Source: Dechloromonas sp. H13 (lineage in GTDB: Bacteria > Pseudomonadota > Gammaproteobacteria > Burkholderiales > Rhodocyclaceae). Taken from it: a stretch of 64,000 nucleotides of DNA. The position numbers were made by a program, and so were the translations under genes. Below, piece after piece: positions 42,357-52,071 of the stretch. A model generated the notes under the pieces. That model saw nothing but the letters and a program-made list of their open reading frames with translations, did not search any database and was not told the DNA's origin. Numbering within the stretch: position 1 is the stretch's first letter; each line of letters starts with the position of its first letter. Location: contig NZ_SSXX01000002.1 of assembly GCF_009469615.1 (NCBI RefSeq), positions 485,001 to 549,000 on the forward strand, given 5' to 3'.

Positions 42357-42812
42357 TCAGTCCGTGCCGGTCGGTCTCACCGCATCGGCCCAGCAGTTGG
42401 GGGTTTCGTACAGGCGCACGCGCTCCAGGCGCAGATGGTTGCCGTAGGTATCGCGGTAGACCTCGTTCAGGCGGTCGAACGCGATCCGCGCAAGGTTCTC
42501 GGCGGTCGGCACGCGGTCGAGAACGACCGTCTTGTGGTCCGGCAGCGAGTCGAGGAAGTCGATCACAGCGCGATCGCCGGCAAAGGCGAGGAAGGCATGG
42601 TCCCACGCGTCCACCAGGTGCGCCTTGGCCAGATCCTTGACCAGCGAAAAATCCATGACCATGCCGTTGGCGGCGTCGCCGGCCTTGTCGATGATGTTGC
42701 CCGACAGCGAGACTTCGATGACGTAGCGGTGGCCGTGCAGATGGCGGCACTGGCTGCGATGGTCGGGGATGCGGTGGCCCGCGTCGAATTCGAGGCGGCG
42801 GGTGATCAACAT
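42357..42812 (-). CDS. queD: 6-carboxytetrahydropterin synthase QueD
   Basis: A 151-residue member of the 6-pyruvoyl-tetrahydropterin synthase family: zinc histidines in [10 protein letters not shown] and CRHLHGH, the DFSLVKDL segment, WDHAFLAF and the late glutamate in [11 protein letters not shown]. It makes the 7-deazaguanine (queuosine) precursor. The start at 42812 matches the family; an in-frame ATG upstream would add 18 residues overlapping the divergent gene. Divergent from the radical SAM gene by 44 bases. Confidence 0.92.
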   Translation of the reverse strand: MLITRRLEFDAGHRIPDHRSQCRHLHGHRYVIEVSLSGNIIDKAGDAANGMVMDFSLVKDLAKAHLVDAWDHAFLAFAGDRAVIDFLDSLPDHKTVVLDRVPTAENLARIAFDRLNEVYRDTYGNHLRLERVRLYETPNCWADAVRPTGTD

Positions 42813-42856
42813 GGCGGATTCGTCCGTTAGGCGGTCGCGGATTATACAATGGACCC

Positions 42857-43693
42857 ATGCTGACAATCGAAGACCACCGGCGCGACAGCGCCGGGCTGCG
42901 CTATGTATATCCCGTGATCTCCCGCCGGGCGGGCGGTGTGTCCGTGGGCATCAACCTGAACGTCAACAATGCCTGCAACTGGGCCTGCGTCTATTGCCAG
43001 GTCGACGGCCTGACGCGGGGTGGGCCGCCGCCCATCGATCTTGACCTCCTCGAACGGGAATTGGCGGGTTTTCTGGACGATGCGCTGCATGGCGACTTCA
43101 TGGCGCGCGAAGTGCCGGCCGAGGCGCGGCGCCTGATGGACGTGGCCTTTTCCGGCAATGGCGAGCCGACGAGCGCCTTCGAGTTTCCCGATGCGGTGCG
43201 GCGCGTGCGGGGCGTTCTGGAAAACTTTGGACTGGCCGGGACGCTGCCGGTGCGCCTGATTACCAACGGCAGCCTGCTGCAACGCCCGGCGGTGCAGGAA
43301 GGCATCCGCGTGCTTGGCGAACTGGGCGGCGAGGTGTGGTTCAAGGTCGACCGGGCGACGGCGGCCGACGTCATGGCGATCAACGGTGTGCCGCTGGAGG
43401 CCGAAAAGGTGCGGCGCAACCTTGAGTCATGTGCCAGCCTGGCGACCACCTGGGTGCAGACCTGCTGGTTCGCCCTGGATGGACAGGCGCCCGACGCCGT
43501 TGCGCGGGATGCCTATTGCGGCTTGCTGAAACCGCTGGCGGAGCGTCTGGCCGGCATTCATCTCTATGGCCTGGCGCGGCCATCGCAGCAACCGGCGGCG
43601 CCCCGCCTGCAGCGCTTGGCGATCACGGCGCTGGAAGACTTCGCCGAAGAAATCCAAAAAAAAACAGGCATCCGGGTACTGGTTTCCCCGTGA
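42857..43693 (+). CDS. Radical SAM protein, function uncertain
   Basis: A 278-residue radical SAM enzyme with the cluster motif C40-x3-C44-x2-C47 (NACNWACVYCQ), the SAM GNGEPT motif in AFSGNGEPTS and LITNGSLL. It resembles the COG0731-type Fe-S oxidoreductases more than QueE, whose expected N-terminal pattern is missing. Position back-to-back with queD hints at tRNA or pterin chemistry. A copy of the dispersed repeat follows the stop. Confidence 0.82.
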   Translation: MLTIEDHRRDSAGLRYVYPVISRRAGGVSVGINLNVNNACNWACVYCQVDGLTRGGPPPIDLDLLERELAGFLDDALHGDFMAREVPAEARRLMDVAFSGNGEPTSAFEFPDAVRRVRGVLENFGLAGTLPVRLITNGSLLQRPAVQEGIRVLGELGGEVWFKVDRATAADVMAINGVPLEAEKVRRNLESCASLATTWVQTCWFALDGQAPDAVARDAYCGLLKPLAERLAGIHLYGLARPSQQPAAPRLQRLAITALEDFAEEIQKKTGIRVLVSP

Positions 43694-43696
43694 TGC

Positions 43697-43735
43697 CTGC
43701 TGCTGCGGTCGACGGCCTTTTCAGGCCGATTTTCA
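43697..43735 (+). repeat. Dispersed TGCGGTCGACC-hairpin repeat after the radical SAM gene
   Basis: TGCTGCGGTCGAC (43701-43713) overlaps the perfect hairpin CGGCC (43713-43717) TTTTCA GGCCG (43724-43728), followed by ATTTTCA. It lies between converging genes and overlaps the 3' end of the HTH gene; it may act as a terminator in both directions. Confidence 0.68.
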
Positions 43736-44041
43736 CGCGGCCTTCTTGCCCTTGCTGCGCGCCGACTTCTTGAGCGACTTGTAGAGTTCCGGTTCCTGCG
43801 CCTTTAGGTACTCGATGACATCCCAGTCCTCACGCTTGATCGCCTTGATGTCGATCTGCTCGACATGCACCAGGCGCAGCAGTTCGCGCACCGGTTTGGG
43901 CATATTGCGGCCGCTTTCATAGCGTGAACCACCGCTCTGCGTCACACCGAGGGTGGACCAGAATTGTTGCTGGTTGAGGCCGAGTTTGCGCCGGATTTCG
44001 CGGGCGTCGATTTTTTCGATGGTTTTTACAGTTGTCATCAT
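43733..44041 (-). CDS. Helix-turn-helix DNA-binding protein (XRE/NadS-like)
   Basis: A 102-residue protein with an N-terminal HTH (IRRKLGLNQQQFWSTLGVTQSGGSRYESGR, residues 17-46) and a basic Lys-rich C-terminus. It resembles small XRE regulators used as antitoxins or autoregulators, but no toxin gene is next to it. GGAGAG lies upstream of the start (44041, or 44038 from the second ATG). Two inverted repeats in its upstream region (44056-44067 and 44107-44130) are candidate operators. Confidence 0.82.
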   Translation of the reverse strand: MMTTVKTIEKIDAREIRRKLGLNQQQFWSTLGVTQSGGSRYESGRNMPKPVRELLRLVHVEQIDIKAIKREDWDVIEYLKAQEPELYKSLKKSARSKGKKAA

Positions 44042-44055
44042 CTACTCTCCATTCG

Positions 44056-44067
44056 CCAGATTTCTGG
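44056..44067. promoter_or_regulatory. Candidate operator near the HTH gene start
   Basis: CCAGA-TT-TCTGG, a perfect 12-base palindrome 15 bases upstream of the HTH start codon. Confidence 0.4.
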
Positions 44068-44106
44068 ACTTACCCAAGCATCCTAGCGATTTATGACTTA
44101 GGTAAT

Positions 44107-44130
44107 ATAACGAATTGTATAACTCGTTAT
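44107..44130. promoter_or_regulatory. Second inverted repeat upstream of the HTH gene
   Basis: ATAACGA (44107-44113) and TCGTTAT (44124-44130), a perfect 7-bp inverted repeat with a 10-base spacer in an AT-rich stretch that stands out from the GC-rich surroundings. Centre-to-centre spacing of half sites is 17 bases. Confidence 0.42.
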
Positions 44131-44308
44131 GACATAAGACAAGTGCCAATGCCATAAGTTTCTCCGGAATCGGAAGTGCGCTCCGTCAGCAGTTTCGTGC
44201 CCCGGATTTTCGCCAGGCGGACCGGATCGCAATGCCCGGCGCTTCCCCAATCGGGCCGGATGCTCTAACATCCCGAGACCAATAATCGACACCATCCGGA
44301 GAGGCATC

Positions 44309-44755
44309 ATGAAGGTCAGGGAGATCATCCAACTCAAGGGCGGCACGTTGTACACCACGACGCCGCAGCAGCTCCTCGCGAAGGCCATCGATACCATGGC
44401 GGAACTCGACGTCGGCTCGCTGGTGGTCATGGAGTCCGGCAGAATGGCCGGCATGCTGACCTTCCGCGAGGTGCTGCAGGCGATGCGGCAGCACGACGCC
44501 TGTCCGGTCGGCGTGACGGTGGGCGACGTGATGGTCAGGAACCCGGTGACGGCATTCCCGGAAATGGAAGCCAACGACCTGCGTCGCCTGATGATCGAAA
44601 AGCATTCGCGCTACCTGCCGGTGATCGATGGTGACACGCTGCTCGGCGTGATTTCCTTTCTCGACGTCGCCAAGGCCGTTCTCGAAGAACAGAGCTTCGA
44701 GAACAAGATGCTCAAGAACTACATCAAGAACTGGCCTGACGAGCCGCAGGCCTGA
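44309..44755 (+). CDS. Tandem CBS-domain protein
   Basis: A 148-residue protein consisting of a pair of CBS domains (MKVREIIQLKGGTLYTTTPQ through GMLTFREVLQAM, then TVGDVMVRNPVTAFPEMEAN through LLGVISFLDVAKAV). Such pairs bind adenine nucleotides and sense energy state. No enzyme domain is fused. A stem AAGGGCGGC/GCCGCCCTT follows at 44772-44793. Confidence 0.9.
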   Translation: MKVREIIQLKGGTLYTTTPQQLLAKAIDTMAELDVGSLVVMESGRMAGMLTFREVLQAMRQHDACPVGVTVGDVMVRNPVTAFPEMEANDLRRLMIEKHSRYLPVIDGDTLLGVISFLDVAKAVLEEQSFENKMLKNYIKNWPDEPQA

Positions 44756-44771
44756 CCGGGTTCAGGCGGGA

Positions 44772-44793
44772 AAGGGCGGCTGCGGCCGCCCTT
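44772..44793 (+). terminator. Probable terminator after the CBS gene
   Basis: AAGGGCGGC (44772-44780) pairs perfectly with GCCGCCCTT (44785-44793) around TGCG. The T-tract is poor (GTGCTTT). Confidence 0.6.
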
Positions 44794-44830
44794 GTGCTTT
44801 ATGGCGGGCGTCGTCCCGATGGTCGTGGCC

Positions 44831-44870
44831 GGTTGCGGTCGACCGCCCGGATGAGGGCTTTTTGCCCGCC
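44831..44870 (+). repeat. Dispersed TGCGGTCGACC-hairpin repeat upstream of aroC
   Basis: GGTTGCGGTCGACCGCC (44831-44847), then GGGC (44855-44858) TTTTT GCCC (44864-44867), a T-loop hairpin. It ends 40 bases before aroC. Confidence 0.6.
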
Positions 44871-44909
44871 ATGATAAACTTCCGCATTAACTTTTGACTG
44901 TCATTCCCC

Positions 44910-46010
44910 ATGTCCGGCAATACTTTTGGCACCCTGTTTACCGTCACTTCATTCGGCGAATCCCACGGTCCGGCAATCGGCTGTGTCGTCGATGGCTGCC
45001 CGCCCGGACTGGCCCTTTGCGAAGCCGATATCCAGTCCGAACTGGATCGCCGCAAGCCGGGCACCTCGCGCCACGTGACGCAGCGCCGCGAGCCGGATGC
45101 CGTCGAGATCCTCTCCGGTGTTTTCGAGGGCAAGACCACGGGAACGCCGATCGCGTTGCTGATCCGCAACCAGGATCAGCGCAGCAAGGATTACGGCAAT
45201 ATCGCCGAGACCTTCCGGCCCGGCCATGCCGACTATACCTACACCCAGAAATACGGATTCCGCGACTACCGCGGCGGCGGCCGCTCCTCGGCGCGCGAGA
45301 CGGCGGTGCGCGTGGCGGCCGGGGCGATCGCCCGCAAGTGGCTGAACGAACGTTACGGCGTCAGCATCCGCGGCTGGATGAGCGCGCTCGGACCGATCGA
45401 GATTCCCTTCGTTGCGGCCGACGACATCGACGGCAACGCTTTTTTCGCGCCGAACGCCGGGCTGGTGCCTGAACTGGAAAACTACATGGACAGCCTGCGC
45501 AAGTCGCTCGATTCCGTCGGCGCCCGGATCACCGTCATCGCGACCGGCGTTCCACCGGGCTGGGGCGAGCCGGTGTACGACCGTCTGGATGCCGAAATCG
45601 CCTACGCGATGATGGGCATCAACGCGGTCAAGGGGGTCGAGGTCGGCGCCGGTTTCGCGTCCGTCGCGCAGAAGGGTAGCGAACACGGCGACGAGATGAC
45701 GCCGCAGGGGTTCGTCAGCAACCACGCCGGCGGCATCCTCGGCGGGATTTCCACCGGCCAGGACATCGTCGTCAACATGGCGATCAAGCCGACGTCGTCG
45801 ATCGCCCAGCCCCGCCGCTCTGTCGACATCCAGGGCAATCCCATCGAGGTGGCGACCCAGGGCCGGCACGACCCGTGCGTCGGCATCCGCGCCACGCCCA
45901 TCGCCGAAGCCATGCTGGCGCTGGTGCTGATGGACCATGCGCTGCGCCACCGGGCGCAATGCGGCGATGTCGTCTGCCGGACGCCGCGCATCCCGGGAAA
46001 AATCGCGTAA
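44910..46010 (+). CDS. aroC: Chorismate synthase
   Basis: A 366-residue enzyme, last step to chorismate. Conserved segments: [56 protein letters not shown] and [21 protein letters not shown]-dependent and cytoplasmic. It supplies chorismate for the tryptophan genes present at 56551-59169, though not in one operon with them. Confidence 0.97.
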   Translation: MSGNTFGTLFTVTSFGESHGPAIGCVVDGCPPGLALCEADIQSELDRRKPGTSRHVTQRREPDAVEILSGVFEGKTTGTPIALLIRNQDQRSKDYGNIAETFRPGHADYTYTQKYGFRDYRGGGRSSARETAVRVAAGAIARKWLNERYGVSIRGWMSALGPIEIPFVAADDIDGNAFFAPNAGLVPELENYMDSLRKSLDSVGARITVIATGVPPGWGEPVYDRLDAEIAYAMMGINAVKGVEVGAGFASVAQKGSEHGDEMTPQGFVSNHAGGILGGISTGQDIVVNMAIKPTSSIAQPRRSVDIQGNPIEVATQGRHDPCVGIRATPIAEAMLALVLMDHALRHRAQCGDVVCRTPRIPGKIA

Positions 46011-46065
46011 AATCTGGAGCTTTTTGCCGCTCGTCGAGCGAAAATGTCGTCACAGGGAGAGTTTC

Positions 46066-46332
46066 ATGCAAGTCGATCACCACGATCTCCATCACGATTT
46101 TCCGGAATTTGCCGACGCGATTCACGCGCTGAAAGCCGGTAACGCCCACTTCGCCAGGCTTTATGGCAGCTACCATCGCCTGACCGGCAAGGTCGAGGAC
46201 CTTGAGGAAAACGACATGCCGGTGGCCGATTTCACCATCGAAGACATGAAGAAACAGCGCGTCAAGCTCAAGGACGAGCTCTATCACATGCTGCTGGCCT
46301 TCCGCGCCGGCCAGCAGGCCGCACGCGCCTGA
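46066..46332 (+). CDS. DUF465 (YdcH-like) small protein
   Basis: An 88-residue helical protein with the YdcH/DUF465 pattern (HDFPEFADAIHALKAGNAHF, AHLYGSYHRLTGKVEDLEEN-like ARLYGSYHRLTGKVEDLEEN, then MKKQRVKLKDELYHMLL). Function unknown. ATG 46066 follows CAGGGAGAG; the frame is open further upstream in aroC. Confidence 0.88.
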   Translation: MQVDHHDLHHDFPEFADAIHALKAGNAHFARLYGSYHRLTGKVEDLEENDMPVADFTIEDMKKQRVKLKDELYHMLLAFRAGQQAARA

Positions 46333-46373
46333 CCGGCGTCCCGGCCCGACGGTGCATCCGGTAAAATCGCCGG

Positions 46374-47561
46374 ATGCACGTTCTGCCTTACTGGCGCCTC
46401 TCGGGCTATTACTTTTTCTATTTCGCCTTCATTGGCGCCTTCTCGCCCTATTTCGGGCTCTATCTTCAATCCCTGAATTTTTCCGCCTGGGACATCGGCC
46501 TCCTGATGTCGCAGATGCAGTTGATGCGCCTCTTCGGCCCCAACCTGTGGGGCTGGCTGGCCGATCGCTTCGGGCGGCGCATGGCCATCGTCCGCCTGGC
46601 GGCCGTCGCCGGACTGGCCGGCTTCACCGCGTTTTTCTGGCTCGACCGGTTGGGCGGCATGCTGATCGCGATGGCGGTCATCGCCTTTTTCTGGAGCGCG
46701 GCACTGCCGCTGGTCGAGACCCTGACCTTCGATCACCTGCGCGAGGAGCGCGGGCGCTACAGCCGCATCCGTCTGTGGGGATCGATCGGCTTCATCGTCG
46801 CCGTGCTCGGTACTGGCGCCGTGCTCGACGTGCTGCCGCTCAACGGCGTGCTCTGGGTGTGCTGGGGCATCCTGGCCGGCATCCTGGCGCTGGCCGTCGT
46901 CCTGCCCGACACGCCGGCGGTGACGCATGCCCATGACAGCCTGCCGGTCACCGCGATACTGCGCCAGCCGCATGTCCGGGCGCTGCTGGCCGCCTGCTTC
47001 GCCATGTCGGCCGCCCACGGCGCGCTCTACGTCTTCTATTCGATCCACCTTGCCGACTACGGCTATGGCACGGCCGAAGTCGGCGGCCTGTGGTCGCTCG
47101 GCGTGCTGGCGGAAATCGTCGTCTTCATGCTGATGGCGCGGCTGACGCGGCGCTATTCGCTGCGCCGCCTGCTGCTGGCGAGCTTCGCCGCTGCCGTGCT
47201 GCGCTTCCTGCTGATCGGCTGGGGCGTCGAGTCGCTGCCGGCCGTGGTGCTGGCGCAACTGATGCACGGGCTCACCTTCGGGGCCTATCACGCCGCGGCC
47301 ATCGCCGCCGTCAATCTCTGGTTTCCCGGGCGGGCGCAGGGGCGGGGGCAGGCGCTCTATTCGAGCATCTCGTTCGGCGCCGGCGGTCTGCTCGGCGGGT
47401 TGATCAGCGGCTGGACGTGGGACGCCATCGGCGCCGGCTGGACCTTCACCCTCGCCTCGGCCTTCGCCTTGGCCGGCTTTTTCCTGGTCTGGCGCTGGGT
47501 GCGCGAGGCGGTTGCGGTCGACGCGTCCGACGGGGCAAAAACCGCCGATCCTGTGCCATAA
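46374..47561 (+). CDS. MFS transporter of the HcaT/phenylpropionate-permease group
   Basis: A 395-residue MFS protein with 12 helices. It begins [20 protein letters not shown] and contains [20 protein letters not shown] and [14 protein letters not shown], all typical of HcaT-like proteins. Substrate unknown. The last 20 codons include a copy of the dispersed repeat (47511-47547, encoding [15 protein letters not shown]). The ATG is 41 bases after the DUF465 stop. Confidence 0.87.
   Translation: MHVLPYWRLSGYYFFYFAFIGAFSPYFGLYLQSLNFSAWDIGLLMSQMQLMRLFGPNLWGWLADRFGRRMAIVRLAAVAGLAGFTAFFWLDRLGGMLIAMAVIAFFWSAALPLVETLTFDHLREERGRYSRIRLWGSIGFIVAVLGTGAVLDVLPLNGVLWVCWGILAGILALAVVLPDTPAVTHAHDSLPVTAILRQPHVRALLAACFAMSAAHGALYVFYSIHLADYGYGTAEVGGLWSLGVLAEIVVFMLMARLTRRYSLRRLLLASFAAAVLRFLLIGWGVESLPAVVLAQLMHGLTFGAYHAAAIAAVNLWFPGRAQGRGQALYSSISFGAGGLLGGLISGWTWDAIGAGWTFTLASAFALAGFFLVWRWVREAVAVDASDGAKTADPVP
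47511..47547 (+). repeat. Dispersed repeat inside the 3' end of the HcaT-like gene
   Basis: GTTGCGGTCGACG (47511-47523) followed by CGG (47531-47533) and CCG (47542-47544) around an A-rich loop. It encodes part of the non-conserved C-terminal tail of the MFS protein. Confidence 0.42.
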
Positions 47562-47593
47562 TTTATTGCTTTACGGCCCATTCGAAGCGTTCA

Positions 47594-49000
47594 ATGCCGA
47601 AGACACTTTACGACAAACTCTGGGAGAACCACGTCGTCCATCAGGAAGCTGATGGCACGGCGCTTCTCTATATCGACCGTCACCTGGTGCACGAAGTGAC
47701 CAGCCCGCAGGCCTTCGAGGGCCTCAAGCTGGCCGGCCGCAAGGCGTGGCGCATTTCGTCCATCGTCGCCACGGCCGACCACAACACGCCGACCGACCAC
47801 TGGGACGAAGGCATCAAGGATCCGGTTTCCCGCCAGCAGGTCGAGACGCTCGACGCCAACATTCGCGAAGTCGGTGCCTTGGCCTATTTCCCGTTCAAGG
47901 ATCCGAAGCAGGGCATCGTCCATGTCGTCGGTCCGGAAAACGGCGCGACCCTGCCGGGGATGACCGTCGTCTGCGGCGACTCGCACACCTCGACGCACGG
48001 CGCCTTCGCCTGTCTGGCGCATGGAATTGGCACCTCGGAGGTCGAGCATGTGCTGGCCACCCAGTGCCTGCTGCAGAAGAAGTCGAAGACCATGCTGATC
48101 TCGGTCGATGGCAAGCTCGGCAAGGGCGTCACCGCAAAGGACGTCGCGCTGGCCATCATCGGCACCATCGGCACGGCCGGCGGCACCGGCTACGCCATTG
48201 AGTTCGGCGGCAGTGCGATTCGCGGCCTGTCCATGGAAGGCCGCATGACCCTGTGTAACATGGCCATCGAAGGCGGTGCACGCATGGGCTTCGTTGCGGT
48301 CGACGACACCACGATCAATTATTTGCAGGGCCGTCCGTTCTCGCCGAAGGGCGAAATCTGGGACAAGGCCGTCGCCTACTGGCGGACGCTGCATTCCGAT
48401 GCCGGTGCGCAGTTCGACCGCGTCGTCACGCTCAAGGCCGAGGATATCCGGCCGCAGGTGACCTGGGGCACGTCGCCGGAAATGGTCGTTGCCATCGACG
48501 CCGTCGTGCCCGACCCGGCTCGGCAGGCCGATCCGGTCAAGCGCGAGGGCATGGAGCGCGCCCTGCAGTACATGGGCCTGAACCCGAATACGCCGATCAA
48601 GCAGATCGCCATCGACAAGGTATTCATCGGATCGTGCACCAACTCGCGCATCGAGGATTTGCGCGAAGCGGCTGCGGTGCTCAAGGGCCGCCATGTCGCG
48701 TCCAACGTCAAGCTGGCGCTCGCCGTGCCGGGTTCGGGTCTGGTCAAGCGCCAGGCCGAGGCGGAAGGACTGGACAAGGTGTTCGTCGCCGCCGGATTCG
48801 AATGGCGCGAACCGGGTTGTTCGATGTGTCTGGCGATGAACGCCGACCGCCTGGAGCCGGGCGAGCGTTGCGCCTCGACCTCGAACCGCAATTTCGAGGG
48901 GCGCCAGGGACCGGGTGGAAGGACGCATCTGGTCAGTCCGGCGATGGCGGCGGCGGCGGCGATCGCCGGGCGCTTCGCCGATGTGCGTGACGTTCTCTGA
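47594..49000 (+). CDS. leuC: 3-isopropylmalate dehydratase, large subunit
   Basis: A 468-residue aconitase-family protein with [4Fe-4S] cysteines in [14 protein letters not shown] and [11 protein letters not shown], plus [14 protein letters not shown]. With LeuD it isomerises isopropylmalate in leucine synthesis. ATG 47594 starts the conserved [13 protein letters not shown]; the frame is open far upstream inside the MFS gene. leuD follows after 10 bases. Confidence 0.97.
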   Translation: MPKTLYDKLWENHVVHQEADGTALLYIDRHLVHEVTSPQAFEGLKLAGRKAWRISSIVATADHNTPTDHWDEGIKDPVSRQQVETLDANIREVGALAYFPFKDPKQGIVHVVGPENGATLPGMTVVCGDSHTSTHGAFACLAHGIGTSEVEHVLATQCLLQKKSKTMLISVDGKLGKGVTAKDVALAIIGTIGTAGGTGYAIEFGGSAIRGLSMEGRMTLCNMAIEGGARMGFVAVDDTTINYLQGRPFSPKGEIWDKAVAYWRTLHSDAGAQFDRVVTLKAEDIRPQVTWGTSPEMVVAIDAVVPDPARQADPVKREGMERALQYMGLNPNTPIKQIAIDKVFIGSCTNSRIEDLREAAAVLKGRHVASNVKLALAVPGSGLVKRQAEAEGLDKVFVAAGFEWREPGCSMCLAMNADRLEPGERCASTSNRNFEGRQGPGGRTHLVSPAMAAAAAIAGRFADVRDVL

Positions 49001-49010
49001 GGATCGGGAC

Positions 49011-49639
49011 ATGGATAAATTCATTCGCCTTGAGGGCCTGGTGGCCCCGCTCGATCGCAGCAACGTCGATACCGACGCGATCATTCCCAAGCAGTTCCTG
49101 AAGTCCATCAAGCGTTCCGGCTTCGGCCCGAACGCCTTCGACGAATGGCGCTACATGGATGTCGGCCAGCCCGGGCAGGACAGTTCAAATCGTCCGAAGA
49201 ACCCGAATTTCGTGCTGAATCAACCGCGCTATCAGGGCGCCGAGGTGCTACTGACGCGCGCCAACTTCGGTTGCGGCAGTTCGCGCGAACACGCCCCGTG
49301 GGCACTGCTGGATTTCGGTTTCAGGGCCATCATCGCCGAGTCGTTCGCCGATATCTTCTTCAACAACTGCTTCAAGAACGGCATCCTGCCGATCGTGCTG
49401 CCGGCTGCCGAGGTCGAGGCGCTGTTCCAGCAGGTCGAGGCGACGCCCGGCTACAAACTGGTCGTCGATCTGCCGGCACAGGCCGTCGTGCGTCCGGACG
49501 GCCACGGCATCCCGTTCCAGATCGACGCCTTCCGCAAGGAATGCCTGCTGAACGGCTGGGACGACATCGGCCTGACCCTGCGCCATGCCGAAAAGATCAA
49601 GGAATTCGAAGAAAGACGCCGCATCGACCAGCCCTGGCT
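49011..49639 (+). CDS. leuD: 3-isopropylmalate dehydratase, small subunit
   Basis: The frame runs to the TAA at 49647-49649, giving 212 residues. It has [23 protein letters not shown], the swivelling-domain loop [15 protein letters not shown] and the C-terminal [20 protein letters not shown]. Partner of LeuC, with normal length. GAGGATCGGGAC precedes ATG 49011. leuB starts 12 bases after its stop. Confidence 0.96.
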
Positions 49640-49649
49640 GTTCGCGTAA

Positions 49650-50717
<1,068 letters not shown>

Positions 50718-50768
50718 ACCGAACGGCGGTTTCGGGCGTTATTCAAAGATTAATTCGGAGAGAGAGTC

Positions 50769-51902
50769 ATGAAAAAGGTTGGTCTGGTCGGTTGGCGTGG
50801 CATGGTCGGTTCCGTGCTGATGCAGCGCATGGTCGAGGAGGGCGATTTCGCCCATATCGATCCGGTGTATTTTTCCACCTCGGCAGCTGGCGGCAAGGCG
50901 CCGGCGTTCGGCGGCAAGGAAGCCTCGCTGCCGCTGCAGAACGCCTCGGATATCGAGGCGCTGAAGGCCTGTGAAATCGTCATCACCTGCCAGGGTGGCG
51001 ACTACACCAAGGAAGTCTTCCCCAAGCTGCGCGCCGCCGGTTGGAACGGCCACTGGATCGACGCCGCCTCGGCGCTGCGCATGGCCGACAACGCCGTGAT
51101 CATCCTCGACCCGGTCAACATGAACGTGATCAAGGATGCGCTGGCCAAGGGCGGCAAGAACTGGATCGGCGGCAACTGCACGGTCTCGCTGATGCTGATG
51201 GGCCTCGGTGGCCTGTTCCAGAACGACCTGATCGAATGGGCCACGTCGATGACTTATCAGGCCGCTTCCGGCGCCGGCGCGCAGAACATGCGCGAGCTGA
51301 TTTCCCAGATGGGCGCCATCCATTCGTCGGTGGCCGACCTGCTGGCGGACCCGGCTTCGGCGATCCTCGACATCGACCGCAAGGTCGCCGAGACGATCCG
51401 TTCCGATGCCTTCCCGAAGAAGAACTTCCGCAACACCCCGCTCGCCGGTTCGCTGATTCCATGGATCGATGTGCCGGTCGAGAATGGCCAGTCCAAGGAG
51501 GAATGGAAGGGCGGTGCCGAATGCAACAAGATCCTCGGTCGTCCGGCCTTCCGCGCGCCGGGTTCGATCCCGATCGACGGCCTGTGCGTGCGCATCGGCG
51601 CCATGCGCTGCCACAGCCAGGCGCTGACCATTAAGCTGAAGAAGGACGTGCCTCTCGACGAGATCAGCGACATGCTGGCCAAGGCCAACCAATGGGCCAA
51701 GGTCGTGCCCAATGACCGCGAGATCTCGGAGCGCGAACTGACCCCGGCCGCCGTCACCGGTACGCTGACCGTGCCGGTCGGCCGTCTACACAAGATGGCC
51801 ATGGGGCCGGAGTATCTGGCCGCCTTTACCTGCGGCGATCAGTTGCTGTGGGGCGCGGCCGAGCCGCTGCGCCGCATGCTGCGCATCCTGCTCGACGCGT
51901 GA
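50769..51902 (+). CDS. asd: Aspartate-semialdehyde dehydrogenase
   Basis: A 377-residue enzyme of the proteobacterial class: NADP motif [14 protein letters not shown] (9-22), active-site C137 in [10 protein letters not shown], and [16 protein letters not shown]. It makes aspartate semialdehyde for lysine, methionine and threonine and so feeds dapA (36274). GGAGAGAG lies before the ATG. A strong terminator follows. Confidence 0.97.
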   Translation: MKKVGLVGWRGMVGSVLMQRMVEEGDFAHIDPVYFSTSAAGGKAPAFGGKEASLPLQNASDIEALKACEIVITCQGGDYTKEVFPKLRAAGWNGHWIDAASALRMADNAVIILDPVNMNVIKDALAKGGKNWIGGNCTVSLMLMGLGGLFQNDLIEWATSMTYQAASGAGAQNMRELISQMGAIHSSVADLLADPASAILDIDRKVAETIRSDAFPKKNFRNTPLAGSLIPWIDVPVENGQSKEEWKGGAECNKILGRPAFRAPGSIPIDGLCVRIGAMRCHSQALTIKLKKDVPLDEISDMLAKANQWAKVVPNDREISERELTPAAVTGTLTVPVGRLHKMAMGPEYLAAFTCGDQLLWGAAEPLRRMLRILLDA

Positions 51903-51920
51903 TCGTCGAAATTGCCCGAT

Positions 51921-51951
51921 AAAAATCCGGGGCTGCGGCCCCGGATTTTTT
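51921..51951. terminator. Rho-independent terminator after asd
   Basis: AAATCCGGGGC (51923-51933) pairs perfectly with GCCCCGGATTT (51938-51948) around TGCG, with T-run downstream and A-run upstream, so it can work in both directions. Confidence 0.95.
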
Positions 51952-52071
51952 ATGTTGGAAATATGCCAAAAGTTGCTGTTTAGAACCCGGATTAGCTTGC
52001 ATTGCTAAGTGCATGATGTTAATTTGAAAGTCCCGAATTCGACGCTCAGGATGGGTGGCGCCGTGACAGAT

